This document shows positions 23,901-35,345 of a DNA stretch of 64,000 nucleotides, in pieces. Position 1 is the first letter of the stretch. Each line of letters begins with the position of its first letter. The DNA is taken from positions 1,587,933-1,651,932 of the forward strand of contig JAJEKV010000054.1 in NCBI GenBank assembly GCA_021234155.1, written 5' to 3'. The position numbers were made by a program, and so were the translations under genes. Source of the stretch: Isoetes taiwanensis. Taxonomy: Eukaryota > Streptophyta > Lycopodiopsida > Isoetales > Isoetaceae. The notes beneath the pieces were generated by a model. That model worked only from the letters and a program-made list of their open reading frames with translations. It was not told where the DNA came from and did no database searches.

Positions 23901-24845
23901 CGAGGTTGGCGGCCGGCAACGAGGTTGGCGGCCTTCCATAGCGAGGTTAAATGATTGAGCCGAAACTCTTAGGTTTTTGATTTGAAATTTTGAGAATGGA
24001 ATCGTGCCTCGATTCGACATCATTTCAGTTCGACAAATCAGAGCATCTCATCTTGATTACGGCAAAAGAATAGCCTTTTTAGCTCACGGCGTGGAAGTGC
24101 ACTCCATAGCTACCTTGTGTAATAAAGAACACGGCATGCTAGAGCCAGTAGCAAAACGGAGCACCGATTCACGTGCTATAGTTTGAAGAATATTGTGATT
24201 AAGCCTAGTTGTTGATAGATGGTTTTCTAAGTTGTGGTCATGGTCTCATCTTGTTTTGGATATTGCAGAATCTGGGATCAATGATCTAAAAACACCCGGT
24301 AAAATCTTGTCCGGTTGAATAAATGCACAGAATGTGGGGGCAGGAGTGGAGCGCCGAAGCTTTGGTCGAGTTCCAGAGATGGCGGCGTTCGTGGCAAAGT
24401 AGATGCAGCCTGCTGCGGAAGGTCGTTGCAGCTTGTGGTGGACTGGCAATAGACCTAAGTAGTCATTTTTGCCCACTGAGACCACTTGCAGCTTGCAGAG
24501 GCGCGGCTTGGGTTATGGTCTTGAGAGCATCAGTAAGTTATACCTATTTTCATGAATGGTTTTAGATAAGTCCCACACAGGTTTTATACATGCTTCAATC
24601 TGATTCTCTTAGATGATTCTGCCTTTGAGCTGGTTCTTACTCAGTTCTGTTGCAAGGAGAGATGCCTGACACACACTGCAGCAAAGTCTGAGAATCGAAT
24701 TGACTATCGAATAGCAAATGGATCATGAGCTCTGCCAATATATGAAAACATTACCAAATGGGCAAAACTAGTCAGTTATCTTCAGTGAGCGCCATGTAGG
24801 TTAAAGGGCCAGATTCAGGTTTGAGAATCCGTATATCTAGTGTGG
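20931..24845. other. Unassigned region
   Basis: No confident gene. Candidates: a possible minus-strand exon at 21396-21635 (separate entry); a 112-codon plus frame at 22402-22740; minus frames at 22958-23173 and 23192-23398; a 90-codon plus frame at 23449-23721 (Pro/Leu-rich, unrecognised). A short triplicate of GAGGTTGGCGGCC lies at 23900-23949 (third copy partial). The 24.2-24.6 kb stretch is GC-richer and holds an 80-codon plus frame of unknown meaning. Confidence 0.3.
21396..21635 (-). other. Possible terminal exon of an unknown gene
   Basis: A minus-strand stretch of about 80 codons is open to a stop at 21396 and reads as normal protein (KEISNSPHNANLRLFLEKRP, then CYAICGVHERGPTSLPKTMQ). 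It is immediately preceded by TGCAG at 21636-21640, a plausible 3' splice site. It has no ATG of its own, which favours an exon over a complete ORF. I do not recognise the family and cannot trace an upstream exon with confidence. Confidence 0.3.
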
Positions 24846-24849
24846 GATG

Positions 24850-26430
24850 CAAACATCCCGTTGTATGGCAACGACCCTAGTGCATATGTACGCTAAATGT
24901 GATATTTGACTCTCGTCAGAAGTTTTGACGAGATTACTCTCATGATCTGGTGTGTGAATATATTAATATTTGATTATATTCTGGAAAATACGAGGTACAA
25001 TTTGGCTGCACAGTTATTTTTCTGCATGCAAGATGAAGGTTGTTTGCCAGATGCTCGAACTTATGTTTTCATACTTAAGGCATTTGCTGCCTGTGCAGTA
25101 AAAGAAGATAGTAGGCAAATTGGGGACAAGCTTGTAAAAGTACATTCTCTAGAAATGGGCATTGCTTTCTCACCAACTTTGAAGAGGGGCATAGGTGCTT
25201 GTTTTGTGATAAGTAAGATGGTGGATGTGTGCGATGTGAGAAAACATGGATCATTTTGTCTTGAGAAGATGCAACATCACGATTTAGTGTCATGGACTGC
25301 TATGCTATTTGGATATGTAGAAGGTGGGGAGACTGATTTGGCTCTCCAATTATTAGTCTGTATGCAAGATGAAGGTTTTACACCAGATGCTCAAGTTTAT
25401 GTCGTTGCACTTAAAGCATGTGCTGGTTGTGCAGTAAAAGAAATTGGCAAGCAATTTGAAGACAAACTTGTTAAAGTACAGTCTCTGGAGAAGGGCATTA
25501 CTCTTCACTCTCAGCTTCGCGGAAAGCAGTCTGGTCTCAGGCATGAGGCTGATACTGGATGTTTATGTCAAATGTGGGAGCATGGAGCATGCTCGCTGGG
25601 TCTTTGACAAGATGCGAGATCATGATTTAGTGTCATGGAGTGCTCTGATACTTGGCTATGTAGAGAGTGGGAATAGTGATTTGGCGCTTGAGTTATTTGT
25701 TCAGATGCAAGATGAAGGTCTTACACCAAATTATCGAACTTATGTTATTGCTCTCCAGGCATGTGCAAGTTGCGCAACAAAAGAAGGAGGACAGCAAATG
25801 GAGGGGAAACTTGTAAAAGTGAAGTCTCTGGAGAAGGGCATGTCTCTTCACTCTCAAGTTGCAAAAAGCAGGTATAAACATGACATATATGTGGAAACTA
25901 CAATGGTGGATATGTATGCCAAATGTGGAAGCATGGCCCAAGCTTGTCAGGCCTTTGAGAAGATGCCGCAACATGATTTAGTGTCCTGGAACGCTATCAT
26001 ATTTGGATATGTTGACAGTGGGGAGAATGTTTTGGCTCTACAATTATATTCCAGAATGCAAGATGATGGTTTCATGCCAGATGCCCGAACTTACGTTGCT
26101 GCATTGAAGGCGTGTGGCAGTCTAGTGGCCTAGAGCTGGAAAAAATTCTATCAATAAAATACAAACCTCATTTGGTTGTTAAGATCCAAAAGACTTTTTC
26201 AGGCAGATGACATCACATTTCTCCGCTTATTCTTAATGCTTGCAATCATGCTGGTCTTGTACTTAAAGAAGGCAAAGGGGTACTTTGGGCCATGTGCACC
26301 ATTATGATCGTTCCTAGTATAGAACATTATACTTGTATGGTTCATCTTCTTGCTCGGGCCAATAACTAGATAATGCAGTAAAGATGCTGAAAATATACCC
26401 CTTTGAACTGATTTGCCAGTTTGAACAACA
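24850..26430 (+). pseudogene. PPR (PLS-class) pseudogene
   Basis: The plus strand encodes tandem pentatricopeptide modules. Clear repeats of the P-L-S cycle are HDLVSWTAMLFGYVEGG.. (~25.28 kb), HDLVSWSALILGYVESG.. (~25.62 kb) and HDLVSWNAIIFGYVDSG.. (~25.97 kb), each followed by QDEGFTPDA-type and YVVALKACAGC-type segments; the cycle is about 345 bp. MYAKCGSMAQACQAFEKM marks S motifs. Frame breaks: ATTLVHMYAKCDI ends at a TGA and the reading resumes in another frame at ~24.9 kb; a second shift falls near 25.51-25.53 kb (24906-25607 and 25444-26133 are in different frames); a TAG follows CGSLVA at 26131. Degraded further modules continue to IEHYTCMVHLLARANN (~26.32-26.37 kb). The role of the family is organelle RNA binding and editing; this copy cannot make a full protein. 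Confidence 0.88.
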
Positions 26431-27680
26431 ATAGTGAGTGCTATGCGTTGATAAAGAAATATCTTTATCCAGTTTAAATCCACTGTATGGATGGCTAGAG
26501 TTTTTGAAAAGCAAGAAATCATCGGTTTGAGAACATAGAGGTTTCACGCAAATTTATAGTTGTGGACTTGCAGGTCACTAGTAAGCAAATTCAAAAGCAA
26601 AGCTAAAGAAAATGTGATAAAGAGATACAATATTTTTGATTGTTGCTGTTGCAAATGCACTGCAACATTTCAGAGGAAAAGCACCAGAGTCATTTTAGTT
26701 TTGTGATGATTCACAAAGTCCATTATCTCTCAAAGTATTGGTCGTCTACCAAGGTGCTATATGGTTCTGCATGCAACAATGATGCGATTTTTCGTGCTCA
26801 AAGTATGCAACCTTGCAAGTGTCAAACATAATTTAAAAAGTATATACTTTATGGGATCTACCATTATATAACCATAGCCCAGAGTTTACATTCTGTAATT
26901 CTGTCGAGGTGCTTACTCATTTGCTTGCAATAAAATATTTAGCACAATGATTCTTTTATTCAAGGTTTTCTTGCTTTGCAATCATGTTGCTAATTTTAGA
27001 AAGCTGGCAGAATTTTTTCATGCTTTACACTCCTGCTTTCAAATTAACATTAATGCTAGTAGCTGCCATACCCTGTCATACGATATCTATGTGCATATGG
27101 TATCTCAGTGGACGTAACGTAAAATTGAGAAAAGAAAATAAAATAAAAAATATTAAAGAGAGCGCCTCTTCACGTTGAAAAGAAGTATAGTATAAGATTC
27201 ATGAGCTTCTAGAATAGCAACAAATGAGTGCAAGTGACCAATGATGCAGCAGAACTGATTTCTCACCATGCTGCAGTTTACAGCTGATGGGTGCTCTGGC
27301 AAAAAATTTACCCAGCACTGCCATGAAATCTGTGCTTGGGATCATTACTTTTGCAGCCGGCGTTTTTTATTTTATGCATGTGAGCAGGGTTGTTTTGTAA
27401 TGGGTGAACTCTTATAATATCAATGACAATTGGATGGAGCCCATTCCTTTTGGCAAGATAAAGTACATTAAACTCTTCATCTTTTGACATGGGACATCTT
27501 TGCTCGGTGTGTTCTTCTTATGTTACTGTCATTTATCAAATTTAGTGGTCAATCTTCTTCTTACTCTTATCTTAAATCTATTCCATACATCAAGGCAAGA
27601 AATCTGAATAAACATTAGAAACCAAGTCAACATACTTGATGCATTAAATACAAGACAAATTTGATACATAAAATAAAGGC
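26431..27680. other. Intergenic sequence, nothing recognisable
   Basis: AT-rich. Open frames stay at or below about 65 codons and none shows a family motif. It separates the PPR pseudogene from the convergent extensin-like gene. Confidence 0.5.
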
Positions 27681-27742
27681 TGAGTAAATGGTTTCAAAGT
27701 ACAATGAAGCTACAAGGAGACATATTAGAAAAGAAAGGGAGG

Positions 27743-28287
27743 CTAGTAGGCAGGAGGAGGAGGAGCAGAGTAAGCAGGTGGGGGAGGGGAAGGAGGAGGA
27801 GGAGAAGGTGGAGGAGGGGAGTAAAGAGGCGGCGGAGGCGAAGAATAAACAGGCGGCGGAGGCGGCGGCGGAGAGTAAACAGGAGGAGGAGGAGAGAAGG
27901 TGGGGGGTGGAGGAGGGGAGGTTTCACCATAAACAGGAACCCAACCAGAAGTTGGAGTTGGAGGGCATAAGTTGGAGTTGGAGGGGCTTGAGAAATGGGA
28001 GGAATTTGATAGACTGGTGCAGCTGCTACCACTGGAGGGCTTTCATACACTGGAGCTTCTGCTACCACTGGTTTTGGAGGGCTCTCATACACAACTGGAG
28101 GGCTTTCATACACTGGTGCCTCTGCTACCATTGGAGGTGGCGGTGCTTCTTCTGCTACAACTGGAGTTGGAATTTCTCCTCCGTAGTAGCCTGATATTCT
28201 GCTTCGCCCCCCCTCTGCTCCACAGCTTAACATCAGCAAGCCACTCAGTATTGCTGCATACATTGGCGCCCTCATTCTGCCTTCCAT
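27743..28287 (-). CDS. Extensin-like proline-rich cell-wall protein, one-base frame break
   Basis: This is a small secreted structural glycoprotein of the hydroxyproline-rich class, expected to be cross-linked in the cell wall. The ATG at 28285-28287 opens a signal peptide (MEGRMRAP, then hydrophobic MYAAILSGLLMLSC). A repeat region follows with VAEAPVYESPPVV and VVYESPPKP units, then PVYQIPPISQAPPTPTY. After TYA the annotated frame turns Leu-rich, while the frame one base over continues as a textbook extensin: blocks of SPPPP, VYSPPPP, LYSPPPP and SPPPPSPPPP with Tyr between them, ending AYSAPPPPAY at a TAG (27743-27745). The switch falls at a GGG run on the plus strand (27963-27965); one missing base there explains it. 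With that base the product would be about 181 residues. Either it is a recent frameshift or a homopolymer sequencing error. An upstream TATA box fits expression. Confidence 0.8.
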
Positions 28288-28339
28288 CTCTCAACGAATT
28301 ACGTTCGCTCTGCAGCTTGCCACCCTTGCCCTTGCCCCT

Positions 28340-28347
28340 CTTTATAT
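28340..28347 (-). promoter_or_regulatory. TATA box of the extensin-like gene
   Basis: On the minus strand ATATAAAG lies about 53 bp upstream of the ATG at 28287. With the usual ~30-bp offset, transcription would start near 28.31 kb and leave a 5' leader of 20-30 nt. The sequence just upstream is rich in GGGCAAGGGCAAGGG, a GC-rich contrast to the surrounding AT-rich DNA. Confidence 0.55.
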
Positions 28348-28390
28348 TGCTTTCATCCAACTGATTCATTAATGCATCTGAAGACATCAT

Positions 28391-28696
28391 ACACTCCCCA
28401 CTTGTCTTTAGCTAACTAACTCCATTTTATTAGGTGACCTCTCAGCAGCCATTGGTTGTAACTGTTGGCGGATCACCATCATCGCGGACACGGTTTCCTC
28501 CCGTTGAGCAGACTAACGTAATATATTTATTCTTGGATTTTTTGCTTGCCATTCATTGACCAGTAAACGTGGCTGGTTGTCAATGTCTTAATGACTAATC
28601 AATGCTCAAAGTCACTCAAAGGTTTTCTCTAGATTCCAAAGTGATTGTGATCAAGCCTTATGGTGGTATCTCCATTTTTTTAAGGGCAACTTTTAG
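28391..28696. other. Sequence upstream of the extensin-like gene
   Basis: This is the 5' flank of the minus-strand gene. Apart from the TATA box region nothing specific was seen. Confidence 0.3.
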
Positions 28697-29824
28697 AGTT
28701 GCGATTCACCTTGAATGGCAATTTTGTCAAGATGCCATTTATTTGAAGGTTACATTTTTTTTCTTAGCCATTCATTAAAGCTGCATGCAAATCTTTGATA
28801 TAAAAGCAAAAACACTTCATCATACATATTTCACATATATAAAGCTTGAAGGCCTTCATATTAATATTCAAAGTAACTAGCCCAAAGTTTACAATAGCAC
28901 CATGCGGCGTTGCTTATGATCCATCCAATTAGCATAGATCATGTCATAGTCTGCGCATCGCCGTCAGAACTCACGATGAATGAGAACATCAACATTTCAA
29001 AAGTTTTCAAATTCAAAGATTCGATCATCATCCTTTATCAAGTTTTAGCCAGATCACGTCCACATTCTACAAAAGATATTTAGGAAGAACTAAATGCTTG
29101 CCATAACAAGCTTTCCTCGCGTGGTATCAAATAAATCACACACAATCTCAGGCATTATATAAAGTCTTCATGTTCTTACGGCTTTGTTGCACTTGTAATC
29201 TCACTATAAATAGAAGATAGCATCGCTTTGCACTTTTCAATATCAAGAAATGCACATTTCCCTTCCCCAAAATTATTGCATAAAGTGCTAGTCCACTTAT
29301 CATTTGATCTTCCATTTCCGCCCGAATCCTTAGGATATTCATTTGTGGAGAATAACATGCTTGCTAACAAATCTTCCTCTCGATCATTAAATCTTTGCTT
29401 CAAACAGGTATGACTTTTCCTCACAAATTCATGACCAACTTTGCTTTTGATCCAAATGAGATTCATCAAAGGAAAGCATGTAACTAGTAAGCAATAAAAT
29501 ACACCTTCTGAGCGACAATCTGAGCGGACATTGCCTCAAAAGAATTCATATACCTATGATGCAAACTCATCATCCTTATAAAGCAAGTGGCCTTGATGCT
29601 CTTGAGAATATGTAAAATTCGGTGGTATCTTGGCGCTTCAAATTCAATTAAGGGAAAGGCCGGTTGGGGATTTTTACTTCATCCCTCTTACGGAAATACA
29701 TGCATATCAATAATGAAATAGAGACAGCAGCGGAGAAAATTATAAAGCAGCAGAATATGTACCGAAAATTGTATTATTATTTTTTAAAAGCTGCCATTCA
29801 ATTGAAGGTGACATTTTGCAACCG
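28697..29824. mobile_element. Possible 1.1-kb element with imperfect inverted ends
   Basis: The left end (28697-28726) reads AGTTGCGATTCACCTTGAAT then GGCAATTTT. The reverse complement of the right end (29787-29824) contains GGTTGCAAAATGTCACCTTC then AATTGAATGGCAGCTTTT. The two share GTTGC, TCACCTT, TGAATGGCA and TTTT in the same order, so they are inverted relatives. The right end also has its own perfect 11-bp hairpin (TGCCATTCAAT at 29792-29802 with ATTGAATGGCA at 29828-29838). The interior has no transposase, only 60-97-codon frames. I see no clear target duplication, so the boundaries are approximate and the class is unknown. Confidence 0.35.
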
Positions 29825-29839
29825 TTGATTGAATGGCAT

Positions 29840-32200
29840 TTTTACCTTTTGCAGATTTCATTTGCATAAAGTGATGCGTTCTTTGAAGGGCCGGGGCTCT
29901 GAATGCCGGTGCACTGTGCAGTTACCACTGGGCATGTCACGTGCATAGGGTTAAGAAATTATCCTCGCAAAGAAAATTTCCCTGAAAATATACCTCATAT
30001 TTTATATACTATGTATTTCTCTCATATATATCACGAATTCAAGCAGAAAATACCCCCCTCCCTTATATGGGTGGTTTAGCCCCAAAATCCCTCACACTCA
30101 TTAGCTTTTCTACGGTTTTCTTTGAATTACCCAAGACTGAATGGCATTGTAATTTCAAATTTAAGGCTTGTGATTGAAACGCCAGTTATGATAGTATTGA
30201 AGATGTGACACACAAAAATAAACTTCAATCTGATTTTTGATTCGAATAGAAGAAAGCAGGACATCAACTTCGGCTTGCATAAATATTTAGAATAGAACTA
30301 AATAAGCGTGTGCGTCTTTGCGTTTGTTTTACTCGATCTGTAACATTCATATGTATGCGACTTTTTGTCAATAGCATTTTTGATATTCATAAGAATGGAC
30401 ATTATTTGCTTTTATAGTGTTGTGTTATTAGAAATTGTCTAATATTGATTATCATCAAAATGTGCTTTGCGTTTGTAGTTTAGTAGAGAAAGCGATGCTT
30501 TATAAAAGAAGAAGAAGAAGAAGAATGTTGGGAGGCAATTAATTTACCCTCTAAACACAAAAAATTAGAAGAGCCGGATCAAAATTTGTAATAAAAATTT
30601 CACTCTACAAAAGTAGTTAAAATTATCAACAATGGGGTATAAATGCGCTTAAATTTTGTCACAGTTTCATTGACATACTTTAGTTCATGATGGAACTCTA
30701 ATGCATCTCCCCATGATGCTGAAAGGCCTAATGTTGTACTTTGTTGAATGATCCGTGATATCTTCCTTCTCCTCACGGATATAACACCTTAAGCGGGATG
30801 GTGAATGCCATTCACTTTCCTAGTAAAATAGTGCGTGGCATTGCCATACTAAATAACTTATGTTTACTCGATCATGGCGTTGGAGTTGTTCAAATCAATC
30901 TTAAAGGTATTTCAGAAAATAGTTGGAGTTGCTTGTGAATAAAGGCACCATTAAATGCACTATCAAATCAAAGAGATGCAAGCATAGCGGCCCCCTCGTG
31001 AGTAAAAATGTCATATCATCTCAAGAAGAACATAATATTTAAGACAAACATATACCAGATGTAGGTAACACCTTTCTACTTGGCCGACTCTTGAACCCAT
31101 GGAATGTTAGACCATGAAATGTTAGAACATAGAAATGGTAGGCCCAAGAAAGCGTAGAAAAGTGTATCAGCAGAACAGTTGGATAAAGCAAGCAGGGAAC
31201 GATATAGGGTATTTTAGAAATTGGGGGAAATTACTATTAAAGCGGAGGCAGATTTTCCAATTCACATATGTCAATTCACATTATGTAATTTAATAAGAGT
31301 GAGGAATAGACACAATTCACATGCAAGCGGTGTAATTTGCCTTCGCCTTTGTGTTAAACCCTATTGTAATCTCTTGGTTTTATAAATGAAAGAGCATTGC
31401 ATTCTTTGATCATTCTTGTCCATTTTGTAGTTCTTATCTTGCTTCACTTATTCTTGTGCCAAGTTCAAGTTGGATAGACCAAAGACTCCAACGTGTTGAA
31501 AGGAGAATAATTGTGTTTGATGAAAGTCGGTTCGGGAATATGAGGATGCATAGAAGTAGCAAGGCTAGGCCACAGACCAATAAGCTTTGCACACTAGAAG
31601 CGAGTAATATGACCCACATATCACAACATACGATCACATACCACAGAAGCCAACAAATCTTACAAACTTCAAATCTGGGACCAAGACCATAATGGGAGGA
31701 AAATTTGTGGAGGCGAGCGGATCAGGACCATATTCAGGCATACCCTGCATAGCTTTAAAAAATATCAGTAATTTCAATTAAACAAATCTTTATATGCTTC
31801 TGAGTTATTCCTCGGTGCCAAAATTAAGTTCCCTTATTTCAAATGCAAATCTTCATAAAGAAGGAATAAAAAAACAATATATCTGCAAATTGCGCACTCT
31901 AACACATTGGACTTTGTCTTACGACAAAAACAGACAAAGAAAATAATGGAAGCCACAAATGCCACAAAAATAAAGATATATGGGGAAACAATGATCAGGC
32001 CTTACCATTTGGAGTGCCCAGAGTGCCCTAAGAAACCTAAGAACATCGGCAAATTGCTTTGGAATTGTTATGGAGGATCTAAAAAACCATTAGCCTCAAG
32101 AACATCATTTAGAAACAAAGTCCTATTTAATTAAAGGTGGGACAAATCTTGAATTTTGGGACTCAATTTGAAAATGGGACTCACACACCATAAAGAATTT
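29840..32200. other. Intergenic sequence with short simple repeats
   Basis: AT-rich. A (GAA)n tract of about six units lies near 30.51-30.53 kb. The 31.35-31.45 kb stretch (tttataaatgaaagag followed by a T-rich run) resembles the end of an LTR, but no partner copy was seen. Open frames reach only 78 codons. Confidence 0.4.
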
Positions 32201-32277
32201 CTGAATTGATTGTAGATAGAATTACACATGACCGCATAGAATTGGGTTACTTGTTTTCCTCCTTGATTTTACAAGCA

Positions 32278-34206
32278 CTAGTTGAAAGTTTTGAGCTTCT
32301 CATGTATACACCCCTCATGTACAATGATAGCATGGAGGTTGCTCATGGCCTTGTCCATCTCCTTTCTTGGGATCTTGTGTGTTGTCTTTTGCAATGTGAG
32401 AACTTGGATGGGCCTTACCACACTCCACCAATTCCCTCCTTTGATTGACATATGGCCTCCACTTCTTCTCCCAGTCCAGGTGTATTGCTCCTTCAGATTT
32501 GCCCTTCTTGTGCACTCCCAAGTGGTAATACTGAATTTGGAATCGGGTGCCAACTCCTCCCGCCAGGCGCCCAAGTGGTGGTCACGCCCGAGTCTGCTGG
32601 CACTCTGGGCCCAGGTGCAAGCATCGCCGGACCTTACTGGCACAAGTATCCTTCCTTGATGTCTCAAAGGTCCTCAGGAAGATCAAACCACTTGACGGGC
32701 CGCCCACAAACACTTGGGACCGTGAGCATTCTTAGGCGTGCTTGCACCTTAGAACCTCCACAAACAAGCAGGCAATCTCTTAGCTCCCTCCCACATGGGC
32801 ATTTGGTTCATGTCACAACTTTCTCCGACCACTTGATTAGAGTCCATTTAGTTTTCTTGAAATTAGGTGTGCTTTCCATTTCGAACATCATCCAGGTGGT
32901 ATAATCATGGTGCTACTTCTGCAGTTGGCTAGAGTCTTTGGTATCTTGAAGGGAGTAGTGGTTTTAACACCCTTTAAAGATAGGAACTTTACAGCCGGCA
33001 CCCACACAACAATACCTTATGCAGGCATCCACAACATCACCTGGTCTCCACTTATATTGCATGATTGGTATTCCATCTAACCCAAAACTTGAATTAGTGA
33101 CTTGTGTGTCTGTCAAGCTGGTCTTGCCATCTAGCAAGTATCCTTCTACAAATGATTTCCATCCGCAACTCAGCATCCATCAAAGCCATTGGGTTGGGGT
33201 CCAATGCAGCTCTCAAACACATCCATTAGTTCGGGGGAGGTGGTCACGTTTTTCTCTCTTGAGCTTGGTGGAAAGTTCCAAAGAATCATCTATATGTCAT
33301 ACGTGGCACCCAACATCGCGGTCGCTGCAACTTTGAATACTCCCCTTTCTTTATCAGTATGACATTGCCCCAAACATCCATCTATTCTTGTTTTCTTTCC
33401 ATGAGTTCTTAAGCTGAACACATAGCTCCTCGGGCAGTGATTTCTCCGTGAAATCATCCAGTCTCTTGGTTCACTAGACACACCACGGATGTGACTTTTT
33501 GCTCCCCTTTGGTAACAAAGCGGTTGATCATCCATCAAAGCCTCAAAAATGGGTCTTTGAAGGAATACCTCCTCCCTTCTATCAGTCCTTTCTCTAGTGT
33601 TCTCAAGCACTTGAAAATAAATCACATGGAAGTTTGGATCATCTCCACTAGATCAAGCACAAAATGACCATATTTCAGTTCCAGCGACCATGTATTTAAT
33701 ACCCGCCCGGACTTACTTTCCTTCGGCGTTTTTGACAACGCTTGGGTGAATCTAGCTTTGGCAAAGAAAGTCTTGTGTTAGTCCATCTTATCATGAATTA
33801 TACTACAAAAATTTGTCCGTTGCATCTCGAAAATGTTCTCCGCCAATACAATGTCTACATGATATTTGGTCATGGTGATCTTTTAAATTGCTCCTAATTG
33901 CCATTCTTTCTTTCTCTATTACGGTTGATGCAAGGTGTATCCTTAGTTTAGATACAGAGTGTTGCACTTTGAGAATATGGCATGTGTTGTAGGACACTCG
34001 CGTCCAGAAGTGAGTGCTCCATAACTGCTGAAATGTGATTGAGAAAGAGCCCTCCGGTGGTTTCTAGGATGGAGTTGACCTGTAAAAGCCTCCACCGGAT
34101 ATAGTGTTGGCAACCTCTTTTGCACCACTACTTTGCCGTGCTCGTTCACCTGACTTATGGGGCATAGATTGAGACATGTATCTCTACAAACTCTCGAAGA
34201 CTGCAA
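32278..34206 (-). other. Series of unrecognised minus-strand open frames
   Basis: The minus strand has open stretches at 33943-34206 (87 codons, NEHGKVVVQKRLPTLYPVEA), 33290-33625 (111 codons, REEVFLQRPIFEALMDDQPL), 32964-33176 (70 codons, GIPIMQYKWRPGDVVDAC) and 32278-32667 (129 codons, DACTWAQSASRLGRDHH). Between them the same strand still reads as protein-like with scattered stops and shifts. The order and shared strand suggest one decayed coding unit of about 1.9 kb. I do not recognise its family; a retroelement or a dead host gene are both possible. The plus-strand frames here (125 and 150 codons) are more likely shadows. Confidence 0.35.
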
Positions 34207-35055
34207 TGGCCTTTAGAGTGTTGCTCCTAGGTTTCTAAGTAGTCCATTACCATGTTGGAACAAAAGTGTGCCCTTTTCTAACCTGCTCGATGCTCAGCGA
34301 AATAAGACTTGCCTGCGCCCAGAATCCATCTCAATGCTCTCATACATACCTTCCCATTCCCTCAATTGATAGCAGCCGTCACAATGTTTTTCATCCTTGG
34401 CTAGTTCCTACACAAGGAGTAAATGAAATTAATCCTATCTTTTTGAAGCTGTCAATGGGATGTCTGCCTGAGGTCATCATTGCTTATTTTGCTAAATCTA
34501 GGTTGCAACACTCTGTCCCTAATTACTCGAGGTTTCACAGTTTGGTGCCATACTCCATCCTTTCTAAATATTTGTCACTTCTAGGCCTCTTGGGCTGCAT
34601 CTTTTATGAAAGACGTAAGCGTCTCTTCCTTGTGATCAAAGGATGCTCATCGACCACCAAATCTTCACTGGCCTTGGGTGGGCCTTGGGGTGTGTAATAA
34701 CCGATGGGCATTCTAGGTATACCATTCTTGTGTGTAATAAATCTAATTGGCCATCTCAACTGGGCTTGGGACTCCAGTGACCACAGAAACTTTAATCACG
34801 ATCACTAGAGCTTCCACAGGACGCAGTAGTATCAACGATGAAGCTACAGTACCATCCAGATGTTCATCTCGACCTCTCATCAATTTCACTATCAAATGGA
34901 TCAAGCTGCGATTTATTATGCCCCTCTTGCAAATCTGATACGGTTTGCGAGGTGCGGCAAAAACAACATCTTCCTCCATTGGAGCCTAGGGCAATGGCCT
35001 CCTTTGGAATTCCACCCCGGCTCCATTTTATCATCTCACATACAGATAGAAAAAG
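34207..35055. other. Unassigned region
   Basis: A plus frame of 143 codons (34266-34697) and overlapping frames on both strands at 34.74-35.15 kb compete with each other. None shows a motif I recognise. Confidence 0.3.
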
Positions 35056-35345
35056 CTCACAGAAACCATATAGCCCCAAACACCACAAATATGACCATAT
35101 GAACCATATGAGCTATACAAACCACACTCCTTACAAACCATACATATAAAACCATACAAACCACACCTCATATACAAGGCCATACCTTTTAAACCCTTGC
35201 AACATATTAACTAAAATCCTTATAACCATATTAAAAGCTGGCCGCTCATTCTAAACCATATATATGAACATAACCATTGAAACCATATTAAATACAACGT
35301 TAAAACCATATTAAATACATTTGAAGCCTTATTAAATACATAAGC
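35056..35345. repeat. AACCATAT-type simple repeat cluster
   Basis: The words ACCATA/ACCATAT/ACCACA recur roughly every 10-30 bp (agaaaccatata, gaccatatgaaccatatga, aaaccatacatataaaaccatac, gaaaccatattaaatac, aaaaccatattaaatac). The last two are near-exact copies of a 17-20-bp unit. This is a degenerate low-complexity array. Confidence 0.65.

Noticed and set aside
27704-27970. Plus-strand 88-codon Arg-rich frame and 168-codon Glu/Lys-rich frame over 27.69-28.19 kb
   Set aside because: They are antisense readings of the Pro-rich extensin repeats (CCN/CCT runs give Arg, Gly or Glu on the other strand).
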